Assembly: GCF_943908415.1 (NCBI RefSeq)
Contig: NZ_CALTSY010000026.1
Span: 1-28,590, forward strand
DNA: 28,590 nucleotides
Reading direction: 5' to 3'
Origin: an uncultured Anaerococcus sp.
Lineage (GTDB): Bacteria; Bacillota; Clostridia; Tissierellales; Peptoniphilaceae
Below are positions 7,532 to 15,357 of this stretch, in pieces; the stretch's first letter is position 1; the number at the start of each line of letters is the position of its first letter. The position numbers and the translations under genes are program-made. Under the pieces are notes generated by a model. That model was given only the letters and a program-made list of their open reading frames with translations. It was not told the origin of the DNA and made no database searches.

Positions 7532-8736
7532 AAACTTTAGTAATTGGAGCAGGAGTAGCTGGTCTATTTTTTGCAAGTTTTATGGAAAATAGCGATGTCC
7601 TAGTTTTGGATAAAAACGACTTTGCAGGCAGAAAACTTCTAGCAACAGGTAATGGTCGTTGTAATTTTACCAATTTAAATTATGATTTGGATAAGTTTAC
7701 ATCTTCTAATAAAGACTTTGTAAAATATGTAATGGAGTATTTTACAAACAAAGACCTTATAGACTACTTCCATGACATAGGTATAGCCACAACCAATCTC
7801 CCATCCGGTAGGTGCTATCCCAAAACTATGAGCAGTAGGACTGTAAGAGATAGTCTTTACATGGCAGCTAGAGATAGGGCAAAGTTTGTATTTAATGAAG
7901 AAGTTTCTGATATTGATTTTAAGAATAAAAAGGTAAAGACATCTAAAAAGAACTACTCATATGATAAGCTAGTTATAGCAACAGGCGGTATTAGCCTTAA
8001 AAACTCTGGCTCAGATGGCGAGATATTTGATCTCATAAAAGATGAGATTCCCCTTACAAAAATGACCTATGCCATCACTAACTACGAAACAAAGGAAAAA
8101 CTATCTAAAAAAGCTAAGGGAACCAAGGTGACTGCGAAGGCTAGCTTATTTATAGATGGAGAATTTATAAAAGAATCCACAGATGATGTTATCTTCCAAG
8201 ACTATGGCCTTACAGGAACAGCTATCCTAGACATATCCAATGACCTATCCCTAGGACTTATGGATAATAAAAGATGTGAGATTGCTATAGACCTATTTCC
8301 AGAGTATACAAGAGAAAATTTTATAAAATTTTTATCTAAGTTATTAAAAAAATTCCCAAAAAGGTCTATTAAAGATATATTAATAGGTATAATAAATGAG
8401 AAACTAATAGAAGATATACTAAAAATCTCAAAGATTAATCCTAGAAAGTTAGGAAAAGATTTAGGGAAAAAGGATTTTGATAGCTTGGTAAAAACACTCA
8501 AACACTTAAGTTTTAAAGTTAGCAAAATCCATGATAAAGAAAATGCACAGGTTAGCATAGGTGGGGTAGATACAAGATATATTGACCCTAAAACCATGGC
8601 TTCAACTATATACGAAGATGTGTTTTTTATAGGAGAGTGCCAAGAAGTGGCAGGAGCTTGTGGTGGCTATAATATTAACTGGGCAGCCTCAACTGCTAAG
8701 CTAGCCAGTGACTATATAAGGAGCTTAGATGTTTAA
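7528..8736 (+). CDS. BaiN/HI0933-family FAD-dependent oxidoreductase
   Basis: 402 residues, the usual length for this flavoprotein family. The N-terminal dinucleotide-binding motif is GAGVAGLFFA, followed by the family's KLLATGNGRCNFTN stretch. RCYPKTMSSRTVRDSL, a second FAD contact LVIATGGISLKNSGSDG, and the C-terminal CGGYNINWAASTAKLA are all typical. Members include BaiN-like and so-called aminoacetone oxidase proteins; the physiological substrate is not settled for most. The ATG overlaps the murE stop (ATGA), and the next gene overlaps its end by eight bases, so it belongs to one operon with ilvA, murE and the SAF-domain dehydrogenase. Family certain, substrate unknown. Confidence 0.85.
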   Translation: MKTLVIGAGVAGLFFASFMENSDVLVLDKNDFAGRKLLATGNGRCNFTNLNYDLDKFTSSNKDFVKYVMEYFTNKDLIDYFHDIGIATTNLPSGRCYPKTMSSRTVRDSLYMAARDRAKFVFNEEVSDIDFKNKKVKTSKKNYSYDKLVIATGGISLKNSGSDGEIFDLIKDEIPLTKMTYAITNYETKEKLSKKAKGTKVTAKASLFIDGEFIKESTDDVIFQDYGLTGTAILDISNDLSLGLMDNKRCEIAIDLFPEYTRENFIKFLSKLLKKFPKRSIKDILIGIINEKLIEDILKISKINPRKLGKDLGKKDFDSLVKTLKHLSFKVSKIHDKENAQVSIGGVDTRYIDPKTMASTIYEDVFFIGECQEVAGACGGYNINWAASTAKLASDYIRSLDV

Positions 8737-10021
8737 AATAAGTAGAAACTTAAATGAAATGAAATACAACGGGGAGTCCATAAAACTTGCAATTATAGGA
8801 GCAGGTAAGATGGGCACAAGCCTTATCTCACAATTATCCAATATAGATGCTATGGAAGTAAAACTTGTCATAGATAGGACACCACAAAAAGCAATAGAAG
8901 CTTTAAAAAAATCTGGTGTTTCAGAAGATAGGATCATATATACAGATGATTATAATGAAGGATATGAGGTTTTAGAAAAAGGATATGTTTGTGTATCAAC
9001 CAATTATAGACTTTGCTATAAGCTCTTACAGATAAATGCAGTAGTAGACTGTACAGGCAACCCACCTTTCGGTGCAGTTATTGCACGTAAGACTATCCAA
9101 TATCATAAGCACATGATTTCATTTAATGTGGAATGTGAAGCAACAGTAGGACCAGTCCTACATGATATGGCAAAAAAGGCAGGAGTAGTATACACAGGAA
9201 TACTCGGCGATGAGCCAGGAGCCATAATAGACCTATGCGACCAAGCCTTTGGTATGGGCCTAGATGTTCTTGTAGCTGCAAAGGGCAAGAACAATAGATT
9301 GGATGAATACGTAACTCCAGAAGACATCAAGGAAGAGGCTAAAGAAAAAGACCTTTCTCCAAAGATGTTAACTAGCTTTATAGATGGAACCAATACTATG
9401 CTTGAGCTAAACTCCGTATGCAACGCCCTAGGATTTTTACCAGATACCTTCGGTTGCCACGGCATAGAAACAAGTCCAGAAACAGCAGTAGAGGACTTTA
9501 AACTAAAACAAGATGGTGGAGTTTTAGATAATTATAAGATAGTAGAATACTCCAAGGGCATGGCACCAGGAGTATTTATAATCGCAACAAGTGATAAGAA
9601 AGATGTTAGAGATCTTATGAAGTTCTTAGGCTTTGGAGATGGTCCAAACTATCTAATGTATAGGCCATACCACCTAACAAGTCTAGAAGCTCCTATCACT
9701 ATCTATAATGCAGTTGTGGAAAATGAACCAACTATAGCACCTATCCAAGGGCAAGTAGCAGATACAATTACAGTTGCCAAAAGAGATATCAAAGAAGGCG
9801 AGACCCTAGATGGTATAGGAAGCGATAAGGTATACGGAAAACTAACCAGATACACAAGATCCTTAAGTGAAGACCTACTACCAATAGGCATGATAACTCA
9901 AAAAACAGTGGCAAAATGCGATATAGCAAAAGACACACTCATTGATATGTCTATGGTAGAGATAGATGAAAGAGCAACAATAACAAGACTAAGACGTAGA
10001 CAAAACTCTATGAAGTTGTAA
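8729..10021 (+). CDS. NAD(P)-binding dehydrogenase with C-terminal SAF domain (homoserine-dehydrogenase-like)
   Basis: 430 residues. A Rossmann fold begins at KLAIIGAGKMG (about 20-29), with an acidic residue at the end of strand two (VIDRTP), then VVDCTGNPPFG and a middle domain containing GDEPGAIIDLCDQA. The last ~90 residues form a SAF-type domain (ITVAKRDIKEGETLDGIG ... IAKDTLI), of the kind found in sialic acid synthase and altronate dehydratase. Such two-domain proteins have been annotated as homoserine dehydrogenase or StrU-like oxidoreductases; the substrate is probably a small hydroxy- or keto-acid, but is not known. AAGGAG precedes the ATG, inside the upstream gene. It is last in the operon and is followed by a strong terminator. 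Confidence 0.75.
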   Translation: MFKISRNLNEMKYNGESIKLAIIGAGKMGTSLISQLSNIDAMEVKLVIDRTPQKAIEALKKSGVSEDRIIYTDDYNEGYEVLEKGYVCVSTNYRLCYKLLQINAVVDCTGNPPFGAVIARKTIQYHKHMISFNVECEATVGPVLHDMAKKAGVVYTGILGDEPGAIIDLCDQAFGMGLDVLVAAKGKNNRLDEYVTPEDIKEEAKEKDLSPKMLTSFIDGTNTMLELNSVCNALGFLPDTFGCHGIETSPETAVEDFKLKQDGGVLDNYKIVEYSKGMAPGVFIIATSDKKDVRDLMKFLGFGDGPNYLMYRPYHLTSLEAPITIYNAVVENEPTIAPIQGQVADTITVAKRDIKEGETLDGIGSDKVYGKLTRYTRSLSEDLLPIGMITQKTVAKCDIAKDTLIDMSMVEIDERATITRLRRRQNSMKL

Positions 10022-10070
10022 TAGAGTACTTAGTATTTAATAAGTGTTTAAAAAAAAGAAAATAAGAAAG

Positions 10071-10114
10071 AATCACTCCCAGAATTCACTTTGATGAATT
10101 AGGAGTGATTTTTT
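10071..10114 (+). terminator. Operon terminator
   Basis: AATCACTCC pairs with GGAGTGATT, with an inner GAATTC/GAATT pairing, and is followed by a T run (TTTTTT). It closes the ilvA-murE-flavoprotein-dehydrogenase operon. Confidence 0.85.
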
Positions 10115-10156
10115 ATGCAATAAACTAATAAATTTGCCAGCAAGATAGAGCAATCA

Positions 10157-10257
10157 AGAGATTTCTCCACTCCGGTCGAAATGGGTGGATCGTCACCTCA
10201 TTCTGCATTAAGTGGGTTGTGGGCATATAGCATCTCGACCGAAGCGGAGAGATCTCT
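10157..10257 (+). repeat. Palindromic element E2 (101 bp)
   Basis: Left arm AGAGATTTCTCCACTCCGG through GGTCGAAATGGGTGG (10157-10189); right arm CATCTCGACCGAAGCGGAG through GAGATCTCT (10231-10257). The arms are imperfect inverted copies of each other. This copy lacks the 8-base insert (CT-nn-GCTC) found in the left arm of most others. Confidence 0.85.
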
Positions 10258-10330
10258 ATTACTTACTATTACTGGGATATTTTCAAATACTTCTATTAGC
10301 CAAATTGGGTAAAGACTTTGATTTATTGCA

Positions 10331-10350
10331 GTAGAAGTGGAGAGATCTCT
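10331..10350 (+). repeat. Half element E3 (right arm only)
   Basis: GTAGAAGTGGAGAGATCTCT matches the last 15-20 bases of the right arm of the E elements. It marks the left edge of the duplicated 117 bp spacer at 10351-10467. Confidence 0.7.
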
Positions 10351-10467
10351 GGTGATATCCAGCACTCATATTTTCTAATCGCTTTCATTACTCGAATTTA
10401 GTAATTGCCTTATATATGTTACTTTAGCTTATATACATAAATAAAATGATCCCTAATTCCAGTATCA
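10351..10467 (+). repeat. Duplicated 117 bp spacer, copy A
   Basis: Aligns without gaps to 11669-11785 with about 13 differences counted by eye. Both copies end in CCAGTATCA immediately before an E element. No reading frame is seen. Confidence 0.85.
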
Positions 10468-10616
10468 AGAGATTTCTCCACTCCGCTATGCTCCGGTCGA
10501 AATGGGTGGGTGTAGTCACCCCATTCTACTTTAAGTGGGTGGTAATTATTGCTTTGGTGAAGTAGAAATGGACGTCATGAGAGTATAACCATCTCGACCG
10601 AAGTGGAGAGATCTCC
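10468..10616 (+). repeat. Palindromic element E4 (149 bp)
   Basis: Left arm AGAGATTTCTCCACTCCGC ... CTCCGGTCGAAATGGGTGG; right arm CCATCTCGACCGAAGTGGAG to GATCTCC. It ends three bases before the stop codon of the convergent hydrolase gene (10620), so in RNA the paired arms could act as that gene's terminator or 3' stabiliser. The interior, including TAGAAATGGACGTCATGAG, is nearly the same as in E5. Confidence 0.85.
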
Positions 10617-10619
10617 ATA

Positions 10620-11423
10620 TTAAATCCTAAACTCTATCCAATTTATTATATCTGCTATTACTTCATCTTTTTTCCATTCGTTTAGAATTTCATGGTATAA
10701 ATTCTTATATAATTTTAATGACAAGTCTTTAGAAGAGATTGCATTAAAATTTTTAAGAGTATCTTTATAGGAAACAAGACCATCGTCATAACCGTGCATT
10801 AGTAGGGCACTATAACTTATATTTTTCGCCTTATCCTTATACCATTCCAATCCGTCTAGTAAAGCATATACGAGCCCTGCACTATATTTCTTTAGATTTA
10901 GTGGGTCTTTTTCGTAGTTTTCAACTACTTCAGTAACTGAACATACTCCTGGTCCAAGTGTGTTATTTATTTTGTATAATGGATCTAGGTCAGTTGGTAT
11001 ATTTCTAAAACTTTCAGCCTCATCTGATGTTACTGCTCCTGAAGTTATTATGCCGGCTAATTTCAAGTCATTATATTTAGCGGCAAATAAACTAACAGCA
11101 TACCCACCCATGCTATGGCCTAGAACAAAAACTGGCAGATTTGGATTTTCATCTATAGCTTTTTTAACAACAGTGTAGGTATCATCTACAATTTCATTAA
11201 AGTCACTATAGTAGCCACGCTCACCATCAGACTTGCCATGACCTCTATGGTCAAATCTATATGTAGATATAGAGCTTTCGTGAAGTTTATTAGCTAAGTA
11301 ATCATATCTTCCAGAATGTTCAGCTAAGCCGTGAACTATAACAATTACTGCTTTTGAATTGTCCATTATTTCCTTGTTTAGAAATAATCTGGTATCATCG
11401 AATGAATTAATATAATCTTGCAT
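10620..11423 (-). CDS. Alpha/beta hydrolase, lysophospholipase/monoacylglycerol-lipase type
   Basis: 267 residues, Hydrolase_4 family size. An oxyanion-hole segment IVHGLAEHSGRYDYLA (from about 29) is followed by FDHRGHGKSDG, the nucleophile elbow GHSMGG (Ser104), the acid in HGYDDGL (Asp213 or 214) and the catalytic His244 in LYHEILNE. All three triad members are present, so it should be an active esterase releasing fatty acids from monoacylglycerol or lysophospholipid. No signal peptide, so cytoplasmic. Upstream on the minus strand only a poor GAGGAG-like site precedes the ATG. The gene stands alone between two copies of an E-spacer-E module (10331-10616 and 11525-11956). Confidence 0.88.
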   Translation of the reverse strand: MQDYINSFDDTRLFLNKEIMDNSKAVIVIVHGLAEHSGRYDYLANKLHESSISTYRFDHRGHGKSDGERGYYSDFNEIVDDTYTVVKKAIDENPNLPVFVLGHSMGGYAVSLFAAKYNDLKLAGIITSGAVTSDEAESFRNIPTDLDPLYKINNTLGPGVCSVTEVVENYEKDPLNLKKYSAGLVYALLDGLEWYKDKAKNISYSALLMHGYDDGLVSYKDTLKNFNAISSKDLSLKLYKNLYHEILNEWKKDEVIADIINWIEFRI

Positions 11424-11524
11424 ATCTACTCCTCATTATATATTTGCCATATTGATACCCGAGATTATTAAATTTCTTAACTGCCTTAAGATAATGGAGG
11501 ACAATCCATCATAAATTATAGTAT

Positions 11525-11668
11525 GAGATTTCTCCACTCCGCTAGGCTCCGGTCGAAATGGGTGCGTGTTCGCCCCACTCTTCTTGAAGTGGGGGTGGTG
11601 ACTGCTTTGGTAAATTAGAAATGGACGTCATGAGAGTAAACCATCTCGACCGAAGCGGAGAGATCTCT
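11525..11668 (+). repeat. Palindromic element E5 (144 bp)
   Basis: Left arm GAGATTTCTCCACTCCGC with insert CTAGGCTC; right arm CCATCTCGACCGAAGCGGAG to GATCTCT. Same orientation and subfamily as E4, about 1.06 kb away across the hydrolase gene. Confidence 0.85.
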
Positions 11669-11785
11669 GGCGATATCCAGTACTCATATTTTCTAATTGA
11701 TTTGATCACTCGAAATTAGTAATTACCTTATATACATTACTTTAGCTTATATACATAAATAAAATAATCTCTAGTTCCAGTATCA
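11669..11785 (+). repeat. Duplicated 117 bp spacer, copy A'
   Basis: Second copy of 10351-10467, same orientation, about 13 mismatches and no gaps. It joins E5 to E6 exactly as copy A joins E3 to E4. Confidence 0.85.
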
Positions 11786-11956
11786 AGAGATTTCTCCACT
11801 CCGCTAGGCTCCGGTCGAAATGGGTGATTGGGTTTTTCCACGATAGTTCAATAGATAGGAGGATTACTTTATTCCAACTCAAGTAGATGGCTTGCTTGCT
11901 TTGTCGCAGACGTGGGTAGCCACATATCCCATCTCGACCGAAGTGGAGAGATCTCT
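11786..11956 (+). repeat. Palindromic element E6 (171 bp)
   Basis: Both arms present (left 11786-11826; right 11929-11956, ending GGAGAGATCTCT). The interior differs from E4/E5, so it is a separate subfamily with conserved arms only. Confidence 0.85.
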
Positions 11957-11972
11957 GGGATTGAATATTACT

Positions 11973-12013
11973 GAGATTTCTCCACTCCGCTTCGCTCCGG
12001 TCGAAATGGGTAG
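11973..12013 (+). repeat. Half element E7 (left arm only)
   Basis: GAGATTTCTCCACTCCGC, then TTCGCTCCGG and TCGAAATGGG. No right arm follows before 12122. Confidence 0.75.
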
Positions 12014-12121
12014 GTGTAGTTACTTCACTTTGTTAAATAATGATTGATAGGAAAAACAGTATTTGAAATTATTAAAAATAAAAAAATTAGAAGGCAAATT
12101 AATACAAAAAGTGTTAATTAT

Positions 12122-12294
12122 ATGACTGAATATATACTAAAAATTTAATAAAAAAAGAATTTATGATTCTTTTAGATAATAAGACACTAGATAATATAAC
12201 TGTCACTGAATTAGTAAAAAAGTGTAATATTGAAAGAAAGTCTTTTTATTATAATTATGAAAATTTAGAACAATTAAGAAAAGAAATAGAATAA
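12122..12294 (+). pseudogene. Truncated, frameshifted TetR-family regulator
   Basis: The N-terminal helix-turn-helix of a TetR-type repressor is recognisable from about 12136 (KNLIKKEFMILLDNKTL, then DNITVTELVKKCNIERKSF and YYNYENLEQL). A start ATG at 12122 (MTEY) is in another frame, so a frameshift lies near 12133. The frame stops at TAA 12292-12294, where IS3-type transposase sequence takes over; the ligand-binding domain is gone. Only the DNA-binding half remains, without dimerisation, so it is not expected to function. Confidence 0.7.
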
Positions 12295-12417
12295 TATATC
12301 AAATGGTACAACGAAGACAGGATAAAGACAAAATTAAACGGAATGTCAGCTATTGAATACAGATTACATTCCGATTTAAATATTATTAAGTTATTCCGTG
12401 TTTACGGGTTCAGCTCA
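12280..12417 (+). mobile_element. IS3-family remnant: transposase C-terminus and right end
   Basis: The plus-strand frame after TAA 12292 reads YIKWYNEDRIKTKLNGMSA then IEYRLHSDL, the conserved C-terminal end of IS3-family (IS150-like) OrfB. The DNA then ends in GGGTTCAGCTCA at 12417, the inverse of the TGAGCTGAACCC terminus found on the other IS3 remnant at 15810. The exact left junction with the TetR fragment (12265-12295) cannot be fixed because EQLRKEIE fits either family. The rest of the element is missing. Confidence 0.75.
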
Positions 12418-12493
12418 TTTATATGCTTTATTTTCTTGTGGATTTGTTGATATATATATAACTAAATGTAAAAGTCTTGCTTTATATACGTTT

Positions 12494-12517
12494 AAAGGAG
12501 CCAGAACTGGCTCCTTT
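12494..12517. terminator. Bidirectional hairpin terminator
   Basis: AAAGGAGCCA pairs perfectly with TGGCTCCTTT around a GAAC loop. It lies 30 bases beyond the stop of the minus-strand regulator gene, for which it is the likely terminator, although the T-run is short on both strands. Confidence 0.7.
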
Positions 12518-12547
12518 AATAATTTATCATTTACTAATATGTATTTT

Positions 12548-13420
12548 TCATTGTTTATTATTTTTAAACCTATTTTCCCAATGATCTAGTATAGTATTAT
12601 AGACATCTTCTCCTTGATCTTTAGCAATTTCAAGAGATTTTTCTATATATTTTTCATATGAAAGATCTAAGCTTTCCAGTATCAAAGCCTTGGTATAAAG
12701 CATTACTGGAGAAATATAGGATTTAGGATTAGAACTAAATGATTTATTTATATATTCCAAAGCCTTATCTTTTACACCCAGTATATAGTAATCAGCAGCC
12801 ATGTTATGGAAAACTAGATATTCTATATTATTGTAAGTAGAATTGGACTTTTCTATAAACTTATATATATTAATCCTATCTCTTGGTCTTTCTAAAGTTT
12901 GAGCATAGTTCATCAAAATTCTATAGTCAATATAATCGTAATAATTATTATTAAGATTATCAAAATCAAATTCCCCACCAATATTTAAAGCCTCAAGAAT
13001 TAATTTTTTTCTAATATAATTATCTTTTTCTTCTATACTTTTTAAGAATAGAATTAGCTTATTAGCCTTAGTTTTTATAACTTTTCTTTTAGACTTTTTT
13101 AAGATTTCAGTCAAGCTATCAATTTCCTCAGTCATCAAAGATCCATTAATTCTATCTTTTTTATTTATAGAATTTATAATGAAATCAATTTCGTTAGCAT
13201 CTCCATAAAAAATATTAAAATAGCACTCAATAAGATCAACTTTATATATGTCTGATAAAATATCAAGCTTATCAAAATCATAGGAATCTCTTCCATTCTC
13301 CATCCTAGATATGGTATTAATGTTAATATAGCTTATTTCAGATATGTCTTCTTGGCTAAAGCCTTTTTTTAGTCTGATATCTTTTAAAGTTTTAGCAAAT
13401 AATAATTTTTTATCATTCAT
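12548..13420 (-). CDS. XRE-type transcriptional regulator with helical-repeat domain (RRNPP-like)
   Basis: 290 residues, the size of Rgg/PlcR/PrgX-type regulators. An N-terminal helix-turn-helix (about 7-62: LKDIRLKKGFSQEDISEIS ... NTISRMENGRD) is followed by ~220 residues of paired amphipathic helices with TPR-like character (for example YILGVKDKALEYINKSFSSN). In this class the helical repeats bind a short secreted peptide that switches DNA binding. AGGAG lies eight bases before the ATG. It diverges from a maturase stump and an ABC exporter, the usual neighbours of peptide-controlled RiPP loci. No small peptide gene is visible beside it. The DNA here is visibly more AT-rich than the housekeeping genes. 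Regulator certain; peptide sensing inferred. Confidence 0.75.
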   Translation of the reverse strand: MNDKKLLFAKTLKDIRLKKGFSQEDISEISYININTISRMENGRDSYDFDKLDILSDIYKVDLIECYFNIFYGDANEIDFIINSINKKDRINGSLMTEEIDSLTEILKKSKRKVIKTKANKLILFLKSIEEKDNYIRKKLILEALNIGGEFDFDNLNNNYYDYIDYRILMNYAQTLERPRDRINIYKFIEKSNSTYNNIEYLVFHNMAADYYILGVKDKALEYINKSFSSNPKSYISPVMLYTKALILESLDLSYEKYIEKSLEIAKDQGEDVYNTILDHWENRFKNNKQ

Positions 13421-13509
13421 AACACCAACTCCTAATTTTATAATTATATCATATTTATTGATAATAGTGTATATTAAATTTTGATATGGTAAAGTCCTAT
13501 CGGAATTGA

Positions 13510-13737
13510 TACAATATATTTAATAAAAACTATGATAATTTATCAGAATATTTCAATTATTTGAAAGATTATCATATAAAAGGATGTTCTAATTGTTGGA
13601 TAAAAGATATTTGTAGCGAATGTCCAGCTTCTTTACTAATTTATAATAAAGATAATCTACTAAAACAATGTACTATAAAAAGGAAGCAAAAAGAATATAT
13701 TATTAGGGATCTAATAAAAAAAGGTGAGATTTATTAA
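13510..13737 (+). pseudogene. C-terminal stump of a probable radical-SAM/SPASM peptide maturase
   Basis: The open frame from 13510 (after a TGA) to TAA 13735-13737 has no ATG, yet encodes a protein-like tail: LSEYFNYLKDYHIKGCSNCW, then IKDICSECPASLL and QCTIKRKQKEYIIRDLI. The C-x2-CW-x4-C-x2-C cluster followed by a lone Cys resembles the auxiliary Fe-S (SPASM-type) end of radical-SAM peptide-modifying enzymes. Its stop overlaps the ATG of the exporter (TAATG), as adjacent genes of one operon do. The N-terminal catalytic part, with the CxxxCxxC motif, is missing, so the enzyme is dead. A short Cys-rich protein starting at TTG 13561 is a less likely reading. Confidence 0.55.
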
Positions 13738-15326
13738 TGAAAGAGTACATATTAAAAAATAAGAAGAATTTAATTTTATCAGTAATATTTGGAATTTTTG
13801 AAGTGTATTTTATATATTTGTTCACAATAAATAGTTCTAGGCTAGTGAATATATTTGTTGGGAAAGAGGTCACCAGTCCTAATGGTATTGTAATAAGAGC
13901 TTTAGTTTATGTTGTTACAGCTTGTTTTTGTTTTTATGTATCTAAAAAAAACTCTAATGCTTTTACAAAAAATATATGTATAGATTTAAGGCATGATTAT
14001 ATTGATGGACTGTTTTTATCTAAGACTTCATCATTTTATAAGAAAAATAAGGGTGATTTTTTAGCGGATGTTGACCAAAATGTAGATCAGTTAAGGTTAG
14101 ATTATTTGTCAACTCTTCCTAATGCACTTACCGGGATAGGAAGAAGTATTGTTTATATAGTTGGATTATATAGGATACATCCCTACATATTATTATCTAC
14201 TTTGCTTTTTGTTGTTTTGCCAGGAATAGTAAGTTCTAAGTTTTCTAAATACATATCAAAACTTCAAGTATCAAGATCAAAGAAATATTCTACATACATA
14301 GATATACTAAATGAACTATTGGATGGATACCTTCTTATAAAGCAATCAAATAATAAGGAATATTTTTTACATAAATTTGATAAGAATAATGTGAACTTGC
14401 TAGAAGCAAGAAATAAACTCAATATTACAAATTCAATGTTGTATGAGATATTGTTTGTTTTAAATCTCCTATCTTATTTATTAATAATATACATTGGTAG
14501 CATTTTGGTTAAGAATAATTTTATAGAACTTTCAGATTTACTAGCATCATTAACTTTGGTATCAATTTCAACCAATGCTATGGCAGAGGCCTTTAGGGAT
14601 CTAGCTCAAATTTTATCTACTAGGAAAATTAAGGATATGGTAGTGGGAAATATACCAAGTAAAACTAAAACTCTAAAAATAGAAAAAATTCCTATGCTTG
14701 ATATAGAAATTAGAGATTTATCTTTATCTTATGGGGATAATAAGATATTTAAGAATCTAGATTTAAATATTGAAGAAAATAAATCATATGCTATAATAGG
14801 AAAATCTGGGTCAGGAAAGTCAACACTAGGCAAAATTTTAATCAAAATAAATGATGATTATTTGGGAGAAATTAGTTTTAAAAATGGAGACTTTAAATCT
14901 TTTAGAGAAAATGAGATATATTCATTGATTTATTACATACCACAAAATTCAATAGTATTTAGGGACAGTTTGGTTAAAAATATTGCTATGGGAGATAGGG
15001 ATATTGATTTAGAAAAAATTGAAGAAATTATAAAAAAAGTTGACCTTAACTATGTATATCAAAGCAAAAAAGACACCATACTAGGAAATGATAGCTTATC
15101 AGGTGGAGAAAAGAAGAAATTAGAGTTGGCCAGAGCTCTTTATAGGAAAGCTCAAGTGATAGTATTTGATGAACCTACAAGTGGCCTTGACCCTAGAAGC
15201 GCAAGTACTATAGAAAAACTTATCAGACAGCTAGATGAGATAACTAGAATAGTAATTACCCATAATCATGATGAAGATTATCTTGAGACTTTTGATAAGA
15301 TTGTAAATATTGAAGATTATAAATAG
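13737..15326 (+). CDS. ABC exporter, fused membrane and ATPase domains
   Basis: 529 residues, typical of a half-transporter. The first ~300 hold about five or six membrane helices of the type I exporter fold. The ATPase domain has Walker A GKSGSGKST (355-363), signature LSGGEKKKLELARAL (from 454), Walker B VIVFDEPTSGLDP (Asp478, Glu479) and switch His509. No N-terminal C39 peptidase is present, so any leader peptide would need cutting elsewhere. It overlaps by one base a stump of a probable peptide maturase and sits opposite an RRNPP-like regulator, so it most likely exported a modified peptide; with the maturase gone it may now serve another function or none. A MITE begins 31 bases after its stop. 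All key ATPase residues are intact. Confidence 0.85.
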   Translation: MKEYILKNKKNLILSVIFGIFEVYFIYLFTINSSRLVNIFVGKEVTSPNGIVIRALVYVVTACFCFYVSKKNSNAFTKNICIDLRHDYIDGLFLSKTSSFYKKNKGDFLADVDQNVDQLRLDYLSTLPNALTGIGRSIVYIVGLYRIHPYILLSTLLFVVLPGIVSSKFSKYISKLQVSRSKKYSTYIDILNELLDGYLLIKQSNNKEYFLHKFDKNNVNLLEARNKLNITNSMLYEILFVLNLLSYLLIIYIGSILVKNNFIELSDLLASLTLVSISTNAMAEAFRDLAQILSTRKIKDMVVGNIPSKTKTLKIEKIPMLDIEIRDLSLSYGDNKIFKNLDLNIEENKSYAIIGKSGSGKSTLGKILIKINDDYLGEISFKNGDFKSFRENEIYSLIYYIPQNSIVFRDSLVKNIAMGDRDIDLEKIEEIIKKVDLNYVYQSKKDTILGNDSLSGGEKKKLELARALYRKAQVIVFDEPTSGLDPRSASTIEKLIRQLDEITRIVITHNHDEDYLETFDKIVNIEDYK

Positions 15327-15357
15327 GCATAAAAAGCTGCTAATAAAAGTCAAGCAT

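Noticed and set aside
7229..9465. Long frames on the minus strand opposite murE and the SAF-domain dehydrogenase
   Set aside because: They are mirror frames of strongly supported genes, have no Shine-Dalgarno and no recognisable domain.
10157..12013. E elements as a CRISPR array or a satellite
   Set aside because: Spacing between copies is irregular, the repeats are much longer than CRISPR repeats, they come as arms in opposite sense, and no cas genes are nearby.
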